Source of the DNA: an uncultured Clostridia bacterium
GTDB taxonomy: Bacteria > Bacillota > Clostridia > Christensenellales > Borkfalkiaceae
Assembly (NCBI GenBank): GCA_934271245.1
Contig: CAKQQY010000028.1
Span: forward strand, 1-23,330
Direction: 5' to 3'
Length of the DNA stretch: 23,330 nucleotides
The position numbers and the translations under genes were made by a program. Shown piece by piece: positions 13,699 to 22,593 of the stretch. Each line of letters begins with the position of its first letter. Position 1 is the stretch's first letter. The notes under the pieces were generated by a model. The model worked only from the letters and a program-made list of their open reading frames with translations. It searched no databases and was not told the DNA's origin.

Positions 13699-16125
13699 AT
13701 GAACATGAAACAAATCGAACAAAAATGGCAAAAATATTGGGAAAAAGAAAAAACAAATAATTTCAACCCTAAGAAAATCGATAAAAAATATTATTGCCTA
13801 GAAATGTTTTCTTACCCTTCTGCGGCAAAACTGCATTTAGGTCATTGGTATAATTACGGTCCTACCGATAGTTTCGTCAGATATAAAAAAATGAAAGGTT
13901 ACGAAGTCTTTGAACCGATGGGCTTCGACGCGTTCGGGTTGCCCGCGGAAAACTATGCAATAAAGACAGGTGTCCACCCTAAGGATTCTACCGAAAAAAA
14001 TATAGCCAACATGGAAGAAACGCTTAAAAAAATGGGCGCAATGTTCGACTGGAATTACGAAATTAAAACGTGCAACGAAGACTACTATAAATGGACTCAG
14101 TGGCTCTTTTTAAAACTTTACGAAAAAGGACTTGCATATAGAAAAGAAGCCCCCGTCAACTGGTGCCCGGATTGTAAAACGGTTCTTGCAAACGAACAAG
14201 TCGTCAACGGTCAATGCGAACGTTGCGGCGCAACTGTTGTAAAGAAAGATCTTACGCAATGGTTTTTCAAAATCACCGATTACGCAGAAGAACTTTTAGA
14301 AGGATTGGATAAAGTCGATTGGCCGGAAAAAACAAAACTTATGCAGAAAAACTGGATAGGAAAATCTACCGGCGGAGAAATAGAATTTACAGCCGAAAGC
14401 GGCGACAAATTCAAAGTTTTCACCACAAGAGCGGACACGTTGTTCGGTGTTTCTTACGTAGTTTTGGCACCCGAACATCCGTTGGTCAAAAAACTTACTT
14501 CCGAATCACAGAAGAAAGCCGTTGAAAATTATATATACGAAACTTCAAAAGTTAACGAAATAGAAAGACTTTCCACAACGAGAGAAAAAACCGGTGTCTA
14601 TATAGGTCACGACGCGATAAACCCGATTAACGGCAAACATATCCCCATTTACGCTTCCGATTACGTTTTATATTCTTACGGTACCGGCGCTGTTATGGGT
14701 GTGCCTGCACACGACGAAAGAGATTATGAATTTGCAAAAAAATACAACTTACCGATTACAAGGGTTATAAACAGCGTTAAAGGCGACGACGCTCTTCCCT
14801 ATTGCGAAGACGGTATCGTTATGAATAGTTTCGGCTTTGACGGGTTAACGAGCGAACAGGCAAGAAAAGCGATTATAAATAAACTTGTTCAGGAAGGCAA
14901 AGGTTCATATAAAACGAATTATCGTTTACGCGATTGGCTTATATCTCGTCAACGTTACTGGGGCGCGCCGATTCCCGTTATCCACTGCGATAAATGCGGA
15001 GTTGTTCCCGTTCCCTATAAGGATCTTCCCGTAAAACTGCCTTACGACGTTGAATTTAAACCGGACGGAGAATCTCCCCTTGCGAAACATCAAGGTTTTA
15101 TGAACACGACATGTCCCGTTTGCGGCGGTCCCGCACACAGAGATCCCGACACTCTCGACACGTTCGTTTGTTCGAGTTGGTATTATTTAAGATATCCCGA
15201 CGCGCATAATTCCGAGAAGCCGTTCGATCCCGAAATAATCAATAAAATGCTTCCCGTCGATAAATACGTCGGCGGCGCGGAACATGCCTGCATGCACCTT
15301 TTATACGCGCGTTTTATTACTAAAGCGTTACACGATATGGGTTATCTCGATTTCGACGAGCCTTTTAAATCGCTTGTTCACCAAGGCGTTATTTTAGGTC
15401 CTGACGGAAACAGAATGAGTAAGTCGAAAGGCAATATAATAGCGCCGGACCCCTATGTAGAGCAGTATGGCGCAGACGTTTTAAGATTGTACCTTATGTT
15501 CGGTTTTTCATACACCGAAGGCGGCCCCTGGAGTGACGACGGCATCAAAGCAATCGTAAAATTCCTTGACAGAATCGAAAGGATTGCTACGAGAATACCG
15601 ACTATAAAAGATAACGGAACTAAAGAAATCGGCAAGAACGAAAAAGATTTGCTTTACGCATTAAATTACGCGATAAAATGCGTAGACAAAGATATGGAAG
15701 CATTCTCTTTCAATACTGCCGTTGCAAGACTTATGGAATTACTGAATTCCATTCAAAAATACGACGGTTTGGAAACGAAGAACGTATCTTTATTCAAAAA
15801 ATGCTTCGAAAAATTTATTCTTTTGCTTGCTCCGTGCGCCCCGCATTTTTCGGAAGAAATCTGGTCGATTATAGGCAATCACCCGTCTGTATTCGAGCAG
15901 GAATACCCCGTTTGCGACGAAGCTTCGCTTATTAAAGACGAAGTCGAAGTTGCGGTACAGATTAACAGTAAAATGCGCGGAAAAATAATTATTCCGAACA
16001 AGGCTTCGGAAGAAGAGATTAAAGCGATTATTTATCAGGACGAAAAAATTGCGAACGACCTTACGGGGAAAAACATAAAAAAGATTATCATCGTTCCGAA
16101 CAGACTCGTAAATATAATCATATAG
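13699..16125 (+). CDS. leuS: Leucyl-tRNA synthetase
   Basis: LeuRS charges tRNA-Leu with leucine. The 808 residues show a class I synthetase in the bacterial arrangement. The HIGH motif is HLGH (46-49). A zinc knuckle has C156/C159 and C173/C176. The CP1 editing domain keeps T242-T-R-A-D-T and GVPAHDERDYEF with D339 and D342, so proofreading should be active. Further Cys pairs (CDKC, CPVC) follow. The KMSKS loop is RMSKS (572-576), and an anticodon-binding helical domain and C-terminal domain complete it. ATG 13699 is preferred over the in-frame ATG at 13705 by spacing from GGAGG. It has its own strong promoter, and no clear terminator separates it from the ATPase gene 127 bp on. Confidence 0.98.
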   Translation: MNMKQIEQKWQKYWEKEKTNNFNPKKIDKKYYCLEMFSYPSAAKLHLGHWYNYGPTDSFVRYKKMKGYEVFEPMGFDAFGLPAENYAIKTGVHPKDSTEKNIANMEETLKKMGAMFDWNYEIKTCNEDYYKWTQWLFLKLYEKGLAYRKEAPVNWCPDCKTVLANEQVVNGQCERCGATVVKKDLTQWFFKITDYAEELLEGLDKVDWPEKTKLMQKNWIGKSTGGEIEFTAESGDKFKVFTTRADTLFGVSYVVLAPEHPLVKKLTSESQKKAVENYIYETSKVNEIERLSTTREKTGVYIGHDAINPINGKHIPIYASDYVLYSYGTGAVMGVPAHDERDYEFAKKYNLPITRVINSVKGDDALPYCEDGIVMNSFGFDGLTSEQARKAIINKLVQEGKGSYKTNYRLRDWLISRQRYWGAPIPVIHCDKCGVVPVPYKDLPVKLPYDVEFKPDGESPLAKHQGFMNTTCPVCGGPAHRDPDTLDTFVCSSWYYLRYPDAHNSEKPFDPEIINKMLPVDKYVGGAEHACMHLLYARFITKALHDMGYLDFDEPFKSLVHQGVILGPDGNRMSKSKGNIIAPDPYVEQYGADVLRLYLMFGFSYTEGGPWSDDGIKAIVKFLDRIERIATRIPTIKDNGTKEIGKNEKDLLYALNYAIKCVDKDMEAFSFNTAVARLMELLNSIQKYDGLETKNVSLFKKCFEKFILLLAPCAPHFSEEIWSIIGNHPSVFEQEYPVCDEASLIKDEVEVAVQINSKMRGKIIIPNKASEEEIKAIIYQDEKIANDLTGKNIKKIIIVPNRLVNIII

Positions 16126-16198
16126 CATATAAGCACAAAAATTTGCTTACAAGAATTTAAAACTTCGTTTTTTCGAACGAAAAACGCAAAAACGAATG

Positions 16199-16220
16199 AT
16201 TTATAAGTGGCTTTATAAAT
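16199..16220 (+). repeat. Hairpin in the leuS-ATPase gap
   Basis: ATTTATAA (16199-16206) pairs with TTATAAAT (16213-16220) around a 6-base loop. It is A+T-only and no T-tract follows, so termination is doubtful. The rest of the 127-bp gap holds weaker dyads (TAAGCA/TGCTTA near 16130-16146 and an overlapping CGTTTTT/AAAAACG pair near 16165-16186) and no clear promoter. Confidence 0.35.
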
Positions 16221-16252
16221 AATCAACATTACATATAAAAGGTACGCAAAAA

Positions 16253-18694
16253 ATGAAAAAAAAGAGTACAAACATATCTCTTGAAAATATTGAAAGATTT
16301 ACGGTTGATAAAGATTTCGGCTTAACAGAAGAACAAGTTTCGTTAAGAACGGAACAAGGACTAACAAATAAGGTAAAGAAAACTTATTCAAAAACCTACT
16401 TCAGCATTTTCAAAGAAAACGTTTGTACTTTTTTTAATTTGTTGGGTTTAATAGTGTTCCTTTTTTTGTTAACGGTAAAGGACTTGCCTATTTCCAACTT
16501 CTTCTTTACGATAATATATTTAGCAAACATATTTATCGGAATCATTCAAGAAATTCGGGCAAAAATCAGCATCGACCGTCTTTCTCTTTTATCAAGCAAA
16601 ACGGTTAAAGTTATAAGAAGCGGTAAAACAGAAGAAATATTGTCGGAAAAACTTGTTCTTGACGACATTTTTGAATTAGGTTTAGGCGCTCAGGTACCGA
16701 CGGACGGTATTATCGTTTGCGGAGAAGTAGAAGTTAACGAGTCCTTGCTTACCGGCGAATCAGTGCCTGTAAAAAAACACGTCGGCGACGAAATTTTTGC
16801 AGGGAGTTTTATCGTCAGCGGTTACTGTTCGGCAAGGGCCGACAAAGTCGGTTCCGAAAACTATGCCGAAACGTTGTCGTCTAAGGCAAAAGAATATAAG
16901 AAACCGCAGTCTGAATTGATGGGGTCGCTTCGACTTATAATAAAATCAATAGGAATCATCATTATTCCTATAGCCGCTGTTTTTGTAATTAAATCGATAA
17001 TTCTCGGGGACGAATATTCCACCATAGTAAAAGGAACGTCTACCCTCGTTATCGGAATGATACCTTCCGGCATGTTTTTATTGACAAGTATGGCGCTTGC
17101 GGTCGGCGTTATTAAACTTGCAACACATAAAACGTTGGTTCAGGATTTATATTCTCTTGAAATGTTAGCAAGAGTCGATACTATTTGTTTCGATAAAACA
17201 GGTACGATAACCGACGGAAAAATGTCCGTTAAGGAAGTTTTTGATTTATCCGATGAAATTAAAGCAGACGAAATTATCCCGTCAATGATAAATTGTTTGC
17301 ACGATAACAACCAAACGGCTGTTGCGTTATACAATTTTTTCGGGGTAGACGACAAATACAAATCAAACTGCGTATTACCGTTTAATTCTTCAAGAAAATT
17401 TTCCGCCGTTACCTTCGACGGCGTCACATATGCCTTTGGTGCGCCTGAATATTTATTAAATAAAGAAAACTTTGAAACCATTAAAGAGAAAATAAACGAA
17501 TATGCCGTTAAAGGATTCAGAGTTTTATTGTTTGCGAAGTCCGAATCCGTTATATCGGACGATAAAATCTCTGCTCCCTTTACCCCGTTTTCAATTATTG
17601 TTTTGGAAGACAATATAAGAAAAGATGCATATCAGACCGTAAAATGGTTCAACGAAAATCGCGTTAAAATTAAAGTTATTTCGGGCGATAATCCTATTAC
17701 GGTTGCAGAAGTATCCAAGAGAGTAAACATTCCCGACTGTGATAAATATATCAGCCTTGAAGGTAAAACCGACGAAGAAGTTAAAGCGTTAGCAAACGAA
17801 TATACGGTTTTCGGCAGGGTTTCGCCCGAACAGAAAGCGATTTTGATAAAAGCAATCAAAGAAGCGGGACACGTTACGGCAATGACAGGCGACGGCGTAA
17901 ACGATCTTCTCGCTTTAAAAGAAGCAGACTGCGCCATAACCGTTGCTTCTGGTAGTGATGCCGCGCGAAAAGTATCTCACCTTGTTTTGCTCGATAACAA
18001 TTTTAATTCTATGCCGCAAATAGTTTACGAAGGCAGAAGAGTTATCAATAACGTTCAAAGTTCGGCTTCGCTATTTCTCATGAAAACGTTATTCAACATT
18101 TTCCTTGCAATTATAATGTTTTTTATTCCCCATATAACGTCTTATCCTTTTGAACTTTCGCAAATGATAATGCTCGAAGTTTTCGTTATAGGCTTACCTG
18201 CATTCTTCCTTTCGTTACAACCTAACGACGCATTAGTTGAAGGTAAATTCATCAATACTGTTTTAGCAAAATCATTGCCCAGCGCGGTAATAATGATTTT
18301 AGGCGTTTTAGCAATGGATATTTTCGGCATAAGCGGCGGCTCGTCTATTATGAACGACCCATATAAAACTTATGCAATCGTTATTTTAACGTTAACAGGT
18401 ATGATAAACTTATTCATTATCTGCACACCGCTAAATTTGTACAGATCTATTTTGTTTTTCGTTTGCCTTTTAATTGTCGGCTCAATCACCGCCGTTGCAC
18501 TGATTAACGGCTTACCGATATTAAATTTATCTTCTGTTATGCCCCTTTCCGAATACGGCACAGGATTGATTATCATCGGAGTGGCTTTAATTGTCGACGC
18601 CCCCGTGTTACTTCTATCACAAAAAGCTTTTAATAAAATCGGGTCAACGTCTTCTTTTACTAAATTGAAAAATAAATTTTTGAAAAACCGTTAA
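16253..18694 (+). CDS. P-type cation-transporting ATPase, CtpE-like
   Basis: An 813-residue ion pump driven by ATP through an aspartyl-phosphate. Landmarks are membrane helices near 55-75 and 83-100, the actuator loop TGES (167-170), helices near 228-250 and 258-290, the phosphorylation site D314-KTGT, and the hinge TGDGVND (545-551). Several hydrophobic helices follow to the C-terminus. There is no N-terminal heavy-metal domain. Overall pattern and the LLTS segment after M4 resemble CtpE-type pumps, for which calcium uptake has been proposed in mycobacteria. The M4 ion site reads IPSGM (270-274), where calcium pumps usually have PEGL, so an acidic ligand is missing and the ion is uncertain. 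AAAGG precedes the ATG. pnuC follows after 12 bp. Confidence 0.92.
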   Translation: MKKKSTNISLENIERFTVDKDFGLTEEQVSLRTEQGLTNKVKKTYSKTYFSIFKENVCTFFNLLGLIVFLFLLTVKDLPISNFFFTIIYLANIFIGIIQEIRAKISIDRLSLLSSKTVKVIRSGKTEEILSEKLVLDDIFELGLGAQVPTDGIIVCGEVEVNESLLTGESVPVKKHVGDEIFAGSFIVSGYCSARADKVGSENYAETLSSKAKEYKKPQSELMGSLRLIIKSIGIIIIPIAAVFVIKSIILGDEYSTIVKGTSTLVIGMIPSGMFLLTSMALAVGVIKLATHKTLVQDLYSLEMLARVDTICFDKTGTITDGKMSVKEVFDLSDEIKADEIIPSMINCLHDNNQTAVALYNFFGVDDKYKSNCVLPFNSSRKFSAVTFDGVTYAFGAPEYLLNKENFETIKEKINEYAVKGFRVLLFAKSESVISDDKISAPFTPFSIIVLEDNIRKDAYQTVKWFNENRVKIKVISGDNPITVAEVSKRVNIPDCDKYISLEGKTDEEVKALANEYTVFGRVSPEQKAILIKAIKEAGHVTAMTGDGVNDLLALKEADCAITVASGSDAARKVSHLVLLDNNFNSMPQIVYEGRRVINNVQSSASLFLMKTLFNIFLAIIMFFIPHITSYPFELSQMIMLEVFVIGLPAFFLSLQPNDALVEGKFINTVLAKSLPSAVIMILGVLAMDIFGISGGSSIMNDPYKTYAIVILTLTGMINLFIICTPLNLYRSILFFVCLLIVGSITAVALINGLPILNLSSVMPLSEYGTGLIIIGVALIVDAPVLLLSQKAFNKIGSTSSFTKLKNKFLKNR

Positions 18695-18706
18695 AAACAC
18701 ATACTA

Positions 18707-19429
18707 ATGAAAGCAATAAAAAAGGTATTAAATTATTTTACAAAATTTGAAATTTGCTTATGGACGATATCTGTTGTAATCATTACCGTATCGTTCGTTA
18801 TTTTTAATAAGACGAATTATTTATCTTTAATATCATCGTTAATAGGTGTTACTGCGCTTATTTTTAACGCAAAAGGTAATCCGATCGGACCGTTTATAAT
18901 GATTGTTTTTTCGATTATTTACGGTATTATATCCTATTCTTTTGCATACTACGGCGAACTAATCACATACGTTTGTATGTCGCTGCCGATGAACGTTTAT
19001 ACCTTTATTTGCTGGATAAGAAATCCTTTTAAAGGCAATAAATCACAGGTAAAGATTTCAAATAAACTTTCGAAAAAAGAGATTATCGTTATGATTTTAT
19101 TAACGGTAGTCGTAACAATCGCATTCTACTTCATTCTCAGAGCTCTGAACACAACTAATTTAATTCCAAGTACTGTTTCCGTTGCTACAAGTTTTCTTGC
19201 TGTATATTTAAGCGCAAGGCGAAGTCCTTATTTTGCTTTTGCATATGGGCTAAACGATGTAGTTTTAATTGTGTTATGGACACTTGCAACTATTTCCGAC
19301 ATAACCTATATTTCAGTCGTAATATGCTTCTTTATATTTTTATTTAACGACGGATATACGTTTGTAAGTTGGAAAAGAATGAAAAAAATGCAAGAACTAA
19401 ACGATTTGGAAGAAAAATATGGAAATTAA
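18707..19429 (+). CDS. pnuC: Nicotinamide riboside transporter, PnuC family
   Basis: PnuC imports nicotinamide riboside for NAD synthesis by facilitated diffusion, with trapping by a kinase. The 240 residues have about seven hydrophobic helices and family traits: an NxKGNPIGPF-like turn (residues about 54-64), SLPMNVYTFICWIRNPFKGN near 92-111, and YLSARRSPYFAFAYGLNDVVLIVLW in the second half. The C-terminal tail is charged. The start has no visible Shine-Dalgarno and lies 12 bp after the ATPase stop, so translation may depend on the upstream gene. It overlaps trmO by 11 bp. No NAD riboswitch fits in the gap. Homologues can carry other vitamins such as thiamine, so the substrate is probable, not certain. 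Confidence 0.88.
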   Translation: MKAIKKVLNYFTKFEICLWTISVVIITVSFVIFNKTNYLSLISSLIGVTALIFNAKGNPIGPFIMIVFSIIYGIISYSFAYYGELITYVCMSLPMNVYTFICWIRNPFKGNKSQVKISNKLSKKEIIVMILLTVVVTIAFYFILRALNTTNLIPSTVSVATSFLAVYLSARRSPYFAFAYGLNDVVLIVLWTLATISDITYISVVICFFIFLFNDGYTFVSWKRMKKMQELNDLEEKYGN

Positions 19430-20099
19430 ACCTATTGCTTATATTAAAACAGGTTTTACCGAGAAGTTCGGATTACCAAGAAATAGCGGCAGAGTCGAGA
19501 TATCGGGAACTATAGTTTTCGAACCCGAATTCAGGAATCCCGAAGCGCTGAAAGGAATAGAAGAATATAATTATTTATGGTTGATATTTGACTTTAATAT
19601 GTCCCACAGAAACGGATTTTCCCCTACTGTCAGACCCCCGAGATTAGGCGGAAATATCCGAAAAGGCGTTTTTGCAACGCGCTCACCATTTCGGCCGAAC
19701 AATCTCGGGCTTTCTTGCGTAAAATTAATTTCGACCGAAAAAACGCCGGATAAAGGTGTTGTCATAAACGTCAGCGGTGTCGATTTACTTAACGACACAC
19801 CAATATATGATATAAAGCCTTATATTCCGTTTTCAGATTGTAGGTCCGATGCAAAGGGTGGATTTTCCGATAAATACAAAGACCATAAATTAGAAGTTGT
19901 TTTATCTGACAATATAAAACCGCGTATAAATGAAAACGACCTGAAAGTAATTATCGACTGTGTCGCAGATGATCCGCGCCCCGCCTATATAGACGATGAA
20001 AGAACGTACGGAATGCAATATAACGGTTATGAAATAAAATTTTCCATAAAAGAAAACATTGCAACAATCTTGTCGATTGAAGAAGTTTTAGCCAGATAA
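19419..20099 (+). CDS. trmO: tRNA m6t6A37 methyltransferase TrmO (TsaA/YaeB family)
   Basis: TrmO uses S-adenosylmethionine to N6-methylate t6A37 in tRNA-Thr. The 226 residues show the N-terminal beta-barrel methyltransferase domain with RPPRLGG (72-78), TRSPFRPNNLGLS (87-99) and GVDLLNDTPIYDIKPY (120-135), then the C-terminal domain with DPRPAY (185-190). All hallmark motifs are present and length is near that of E. coli YaeB. It starts inside the last codons of pnuC (11-bp overlap), which implies translational coupling. It ends the rightward run that may begin at leuS, linking tRNA charging and tRNA modification in one unit. Functional assignment is by family. Confidence 0.92.
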   Translation: MEIKPIAYIKTGFTEKFGLPRNSGRVEISGTIVFEPEFRNPEALKGIEEYNYLWLIFDFNMSHRNGFSPTVRPPRLGGNIRKGVFATRSPFRPNNLGLSCVKLISTEKTPDKGVVINVSGVDLLNDTPIYDIKPYIPFSDCRSDAKGGFSDKYKDHKLEVVLSDNIKPRINENDLKVIIDCVADDPRPAYIDDERTYGMQYNGYEIKFSIKENIATILSIEEVLAR

Positions 20100-20222
20100 T
20101 GTCACACATAATTTGCAGCGAAAACCTTATTGAATTTCTGACGTTTTGTATATTTTTAACGCAAAAAACGCCCTATTAAAACAAATCGTTTAACTAGAAT
20201 TAATACTTTCTTTAGGTGAATA

Positions 20223-20255
20223 CGCAAGTTAATTTAAGCAAAGACTTGCGACTTT
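20223..20255 (+). terminator. Weak terminator candidate after trmO
   Basis: CGCAAGT (20223-20229) pairs with ACTTGCG (20244-20250) around a 14-base loop, followed by ACTTTTTCTGTTTT. The stem is short and the loop long, so efficiency is doubtful. Confidence 0.45.
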
Positions 20256-20322
20256 TTCTGTTTTAGTTATAACAAAACGATACCCTTTGAGTACATTCTT
20301 TTTTTGTTATTATATAATAAGC

Positions 20323-20350
20323 AACCACCCGCATAGCGGGTGGTTTTTCT
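20323..20350 (+). terminator. Strong plus-strand terminator
   Basis: AACCACCCGC (20323-20332) and GCGGGTGGTT (20336-20345) form a perfect 10-bp stem with an ATA loop, followed by TTTTCTTTTT. It ends rightward transcription 224 bp after trmO. Confidence 0.9.
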
Positions 20351-20359
20351 TTTTACAAA

Positions 20360-20387
20360 AAAAGGCTTGGAAAAAACCAAGCCTTTT
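20360..20387 (-). terminator. Terminator of ispH-rpsA
   Basis: AAAAGGCTTGG (20360-20370) pairs with CCAAGCCTTTT (20377-20387). On the minus strand the hairpin is followed by seven T residues, and it sits 17 bp after the ispH-rpsA stop. Confidence 0.9.
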
Positions 20388-20403
20388 AATATGATAAATT
20401 AGT

Positions 20404-22593
20404 TTATTTATCGTTGTTCAATAAATCCGCTATAGAAGCGCCGCCGACTTCGTTGTCTTTCCATTCATGGAGTTCATCGGGGTCTGCAACTTCTTCTCTC
20501 TTAGCGTTACGTTTTCTGCCTTTACCCTTGTTTTCATTTTCTTCATTTACTTCGGGCTTAGGTTCTTCGGGAAGAAGCGCTTTAATAGATAAAGTCATCT
20601 TTTCTTTTTCAGGATCGATATTTAATATCTTGGCATCAACTTCTTGACCAACCTCAAGAGCGGTTACGGGGTTCTCAAGCCATTTATTAGAAATCTGGGA
20701 AACATGAACCAAACCGTCAATACCTTTTTCAACTTCTACAAATGCGCCGAACGGAACGATTCTGACAACCTTTCCGTGAACGGTATCGCCAATTGCATAT
20801 CTTTCCAAAACGGTTTCCCAAGGTTTAGGTTGTAATTGTTTATATCCAACGGAAACTCTCTTCTTTTCAGCGTCGATCTTGAGAATCTTAAATTCATATT
20901 GTTTACCGATTTCAAGAACGTCTGCGCAATTTTCGCAACCGGTCCAACTTAAATCGGAAATATGAGCCAAGCAATCAAAGCCGTTAACGTCGATGAATGC
21001 ACCGAACGCAGCAAATCTTACGGGAGTACCCAAAACAACGTCGCCTTCTTGTACGGATTCAAAGAATTCGGCTTCTTTCTGAGCGCGAATCGCGTCTTTT
21101 TCATCTCTTTCCTGTTGTAAAATGACACGTTGCGACGCAACAATCTGACTTCTTGCTCCTCTGGATTCAACTTTTTCGGCTTTAAGTCTTAAAGTTTTAC
21201 CAACGTATTTATCCAAATCTTTAACGAAACCGATTCTGATTTGAGAAGCGGGTACAAATACGGAATATCTACCGTATTTACCGATTAATCCGCCCTTATT
21301 AGTGGAATCAATCGTAACTTCGAACGTTTTGCCGTTTCTGATCTCTTCGATTTCAGCTTCTTCGGCTAAAACCTTACCCATTGCTTTTTCGGAGAATTTA
21401 ATAGGACCTTTGGCTACAACCATAACTCTTATGTCCTGACCAACCGTATAAGCGGAAGTGTCTTCGTTCAGCAATTCTTCCTTAGGAAGTTCAAAATAAT
21501 CTGCTTTCGTATTTTTAACAGATAAAATTAATCCGTTATCTTTAACGGAAGAAACCGATGCAACGACGATTTGACCGATTTTCCAATCTTTACTGGGCTT
21601 AATTTTATTAAATGCGTTTTCCATTTCGGATAATGCAGTGTTTTCGGTATTTTCTTCTGCCGCGGTTTCAACAACCGGTTGTTCAACTACTGCATTTTCG
21701 TTTACAGTTTCTTCTGCCGCCGCAGTATTATCAACGGTTTCTGTCGTGATGATTTCTTCTGTAATGTTCTCCATGTTTGAGATGACCTCCTGAAATTGTT
21801 CGTTGGGTGTTGACGCTCCGAGAACAATTCCTACCTTTTTATATTTCTTTAATTTTTCATAGTCAAAACTATCGGCGTCAGATATCATAAAAGTGTTTTC
21901 ACAGTTCTTCTTGCATATGTCGAAAAGTTTTTTTGTATTATTACTCTTCGTTCCGCCAATTACAAGAACCGCAGAACACTCCTTTGACAACTTATCTGCC
22001 TCACCCTGACGTACGCTTGTAGTATAGCAAATAGTTTTGAAAATAGCAACTTTTTTTAATGCGTTAGATTTAATTTTTTTTACAATTTCATTAAATTTTT
22101 CTATAGAATAGGTGGTTTGAACGACAATACACACTAAATCATCGTTAATAGACATTATATCGAGCGGATTTTCAGTTATCAGAGCACTGTTGTTACACCA
22201 ACCGTTTATTCCTATAACTTCCGGATGTTCCGCATTCCCTATTATAACTATTTTGTAATTTTTCTTATAATGCTCGTTTACAATATTATGAATTTGTTTT
22301 ACGAACGGACACGTGCAATCCACTATCGAAAAATTTTTCTTTTCGGCATCAGAGAAAACCGCTTTCGGTTCTCCGTGCGTTCTTATCAATACGGTTGCAT
22401 TTTCACCTTCGGGTATTTCCGAAAGATTGTTTATCGTTTTTATTCCGCGAATCGCTAACTCTTTAACGACTTTTTCGTTGTGAATAAGTTCGCCTAAAAC
22501 GTAAATATTTTCCCTTTTAAGAGAATATGCGGTTTCAACCGCTTTTTTTACACCGAAACAAAAGCCGTCGTTATTGCATTTTTTTACTATCAT
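20404..22593 (-). CDS. ispH-rpsA: Fusion: 4-hydroxy-3-methylbut-2-enyl diphosphate reductase (IspH) with ribosomal protein S1
   Basis: A 729-residue bifunctional protein. Residues 1-275 are IspH (LytB), the last MEP-pathway enzyme, making IPP and DMAPP; its 4Fe-4S ligands are C12, C95 and C189, with the HPE motif near 123-125. Residues about 275-330 are an acidic Glu/Thr/Ala/Val linker. Four S1 RNA-binding repeats follow, near 335-400, 418-488, 514-586 and 601-671 (FGAFIDV and FGAFVEV mark the last two), then a charged tail. This fusion is known from Clostridia. The gene overlaps plsC by 23 bp and has only a weak AGAAG before its ATG. A very strong internal ribosome binding site and ATG (21774) could also give a separate 456-residue S1 protein. 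Confidence 0.95.
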   Translation of the reverse strand: MIVKKCNNDGFCFGVKKAVETAYSLKRENIYVLGELIHNEKVVKELAIRGIKTINNLSEIPEGENATVLIRTHGEPKAVFSDAEKKNFSIVDCTCPFVKQIHNIVNEHYKKNYKIVIIGNAEHPEVIGINGWCNNSALITENPLDIMSINDDLVCIVVQTTYSIEKFNEIVKKIKSNALKKVAIFKTICYTTSVRQGEADKLSKECSAVLVIGGTKSNNTKKLFDICKKNCENTFMISDADSFDYEKLKKYKKVGIVLGASTPNEQFQEVISNMENITEEIITTETVDNTAAAEETVNENAVVEQPVVETAAEENTENTALSEMENAFNKIKPSKDWKIGQIVVASVSSVKDNGLILSVKNTKADYFELPKEELLNEDTSAYTVGQDIRVMVVAKGPIKFSEKAMGKVLAEEAEIEEIRNGKTFEVTIDSTNKGGLIGKYGRYSVFVPASQIRIGFVKDLDKYVGKTLRLKAEKVESRGARSQIVASQRVILQQERDEKDAIRAQKEAEFFESVQEGDVVLGTPVRFAAFGAFIDVNGFDCLAHISDLSWTGCENCADVLEIGKQYEFKILKIDAEKKRVSVGYKQLQPKPWETVLERYAIGDTVHGKVVRIVPFGAFVEVEKGIDGLVHVSQISNKWLENPVTALEVGQEVDAKILNIDPEKEKMTLSIKALLPEEPKPEVNEENENKGKGRKRNAKREEVADPDELHEWKDNEVGGASIADLLNNDK
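21772..21791 (-). promoter_or_regulatory. Internal ribosome binding site and start inside ispH-rpsA
   Basis: AGGAGGT (21791-21785 on the minus strand) stands 10 bases before an in-frame ATG (21774-21772), codon 274, exactly at the IspH-linker junction. It is the best Shine-Dalgarno in the window. The local codons CAG GAG GTC and GAG AAC break the preference of this region for GAA as the glutamate codon, which suggests selection on the RNA. Initiation here is inferred. Confidence 0.65.

Larger units (their letters stand above)
20100..20403. other. Convergent intergenic region between trmO and ispH-rpsA
   Basis: 304 bp without a supported gene. It contains a weak hairpin terminator, a strong plus-strand terminator with promoter-like sequence just before it, and a strong minus-strand terminator, listed separately. 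An ATGT-N3-ACAT dyad overlaps the trmO stop (20099-20109). No known RNA family is recognised. Confidence 0.5.

Noticed and set aside
16165..16186. CGTTTTT/AAAAACG hairpin after leuS as a terminator
   Set aside because: The stem is short and A/T-rich and no T-tract follows it, so I did not call a terminator between leuS and the ATPase gene.
20100..20322. Riboswitch or structured RNA after trmO
   Set aside because: Only short isolated dyads are present, no known consensus is recognisable, and no downstream gene on the same strand would be controlled.
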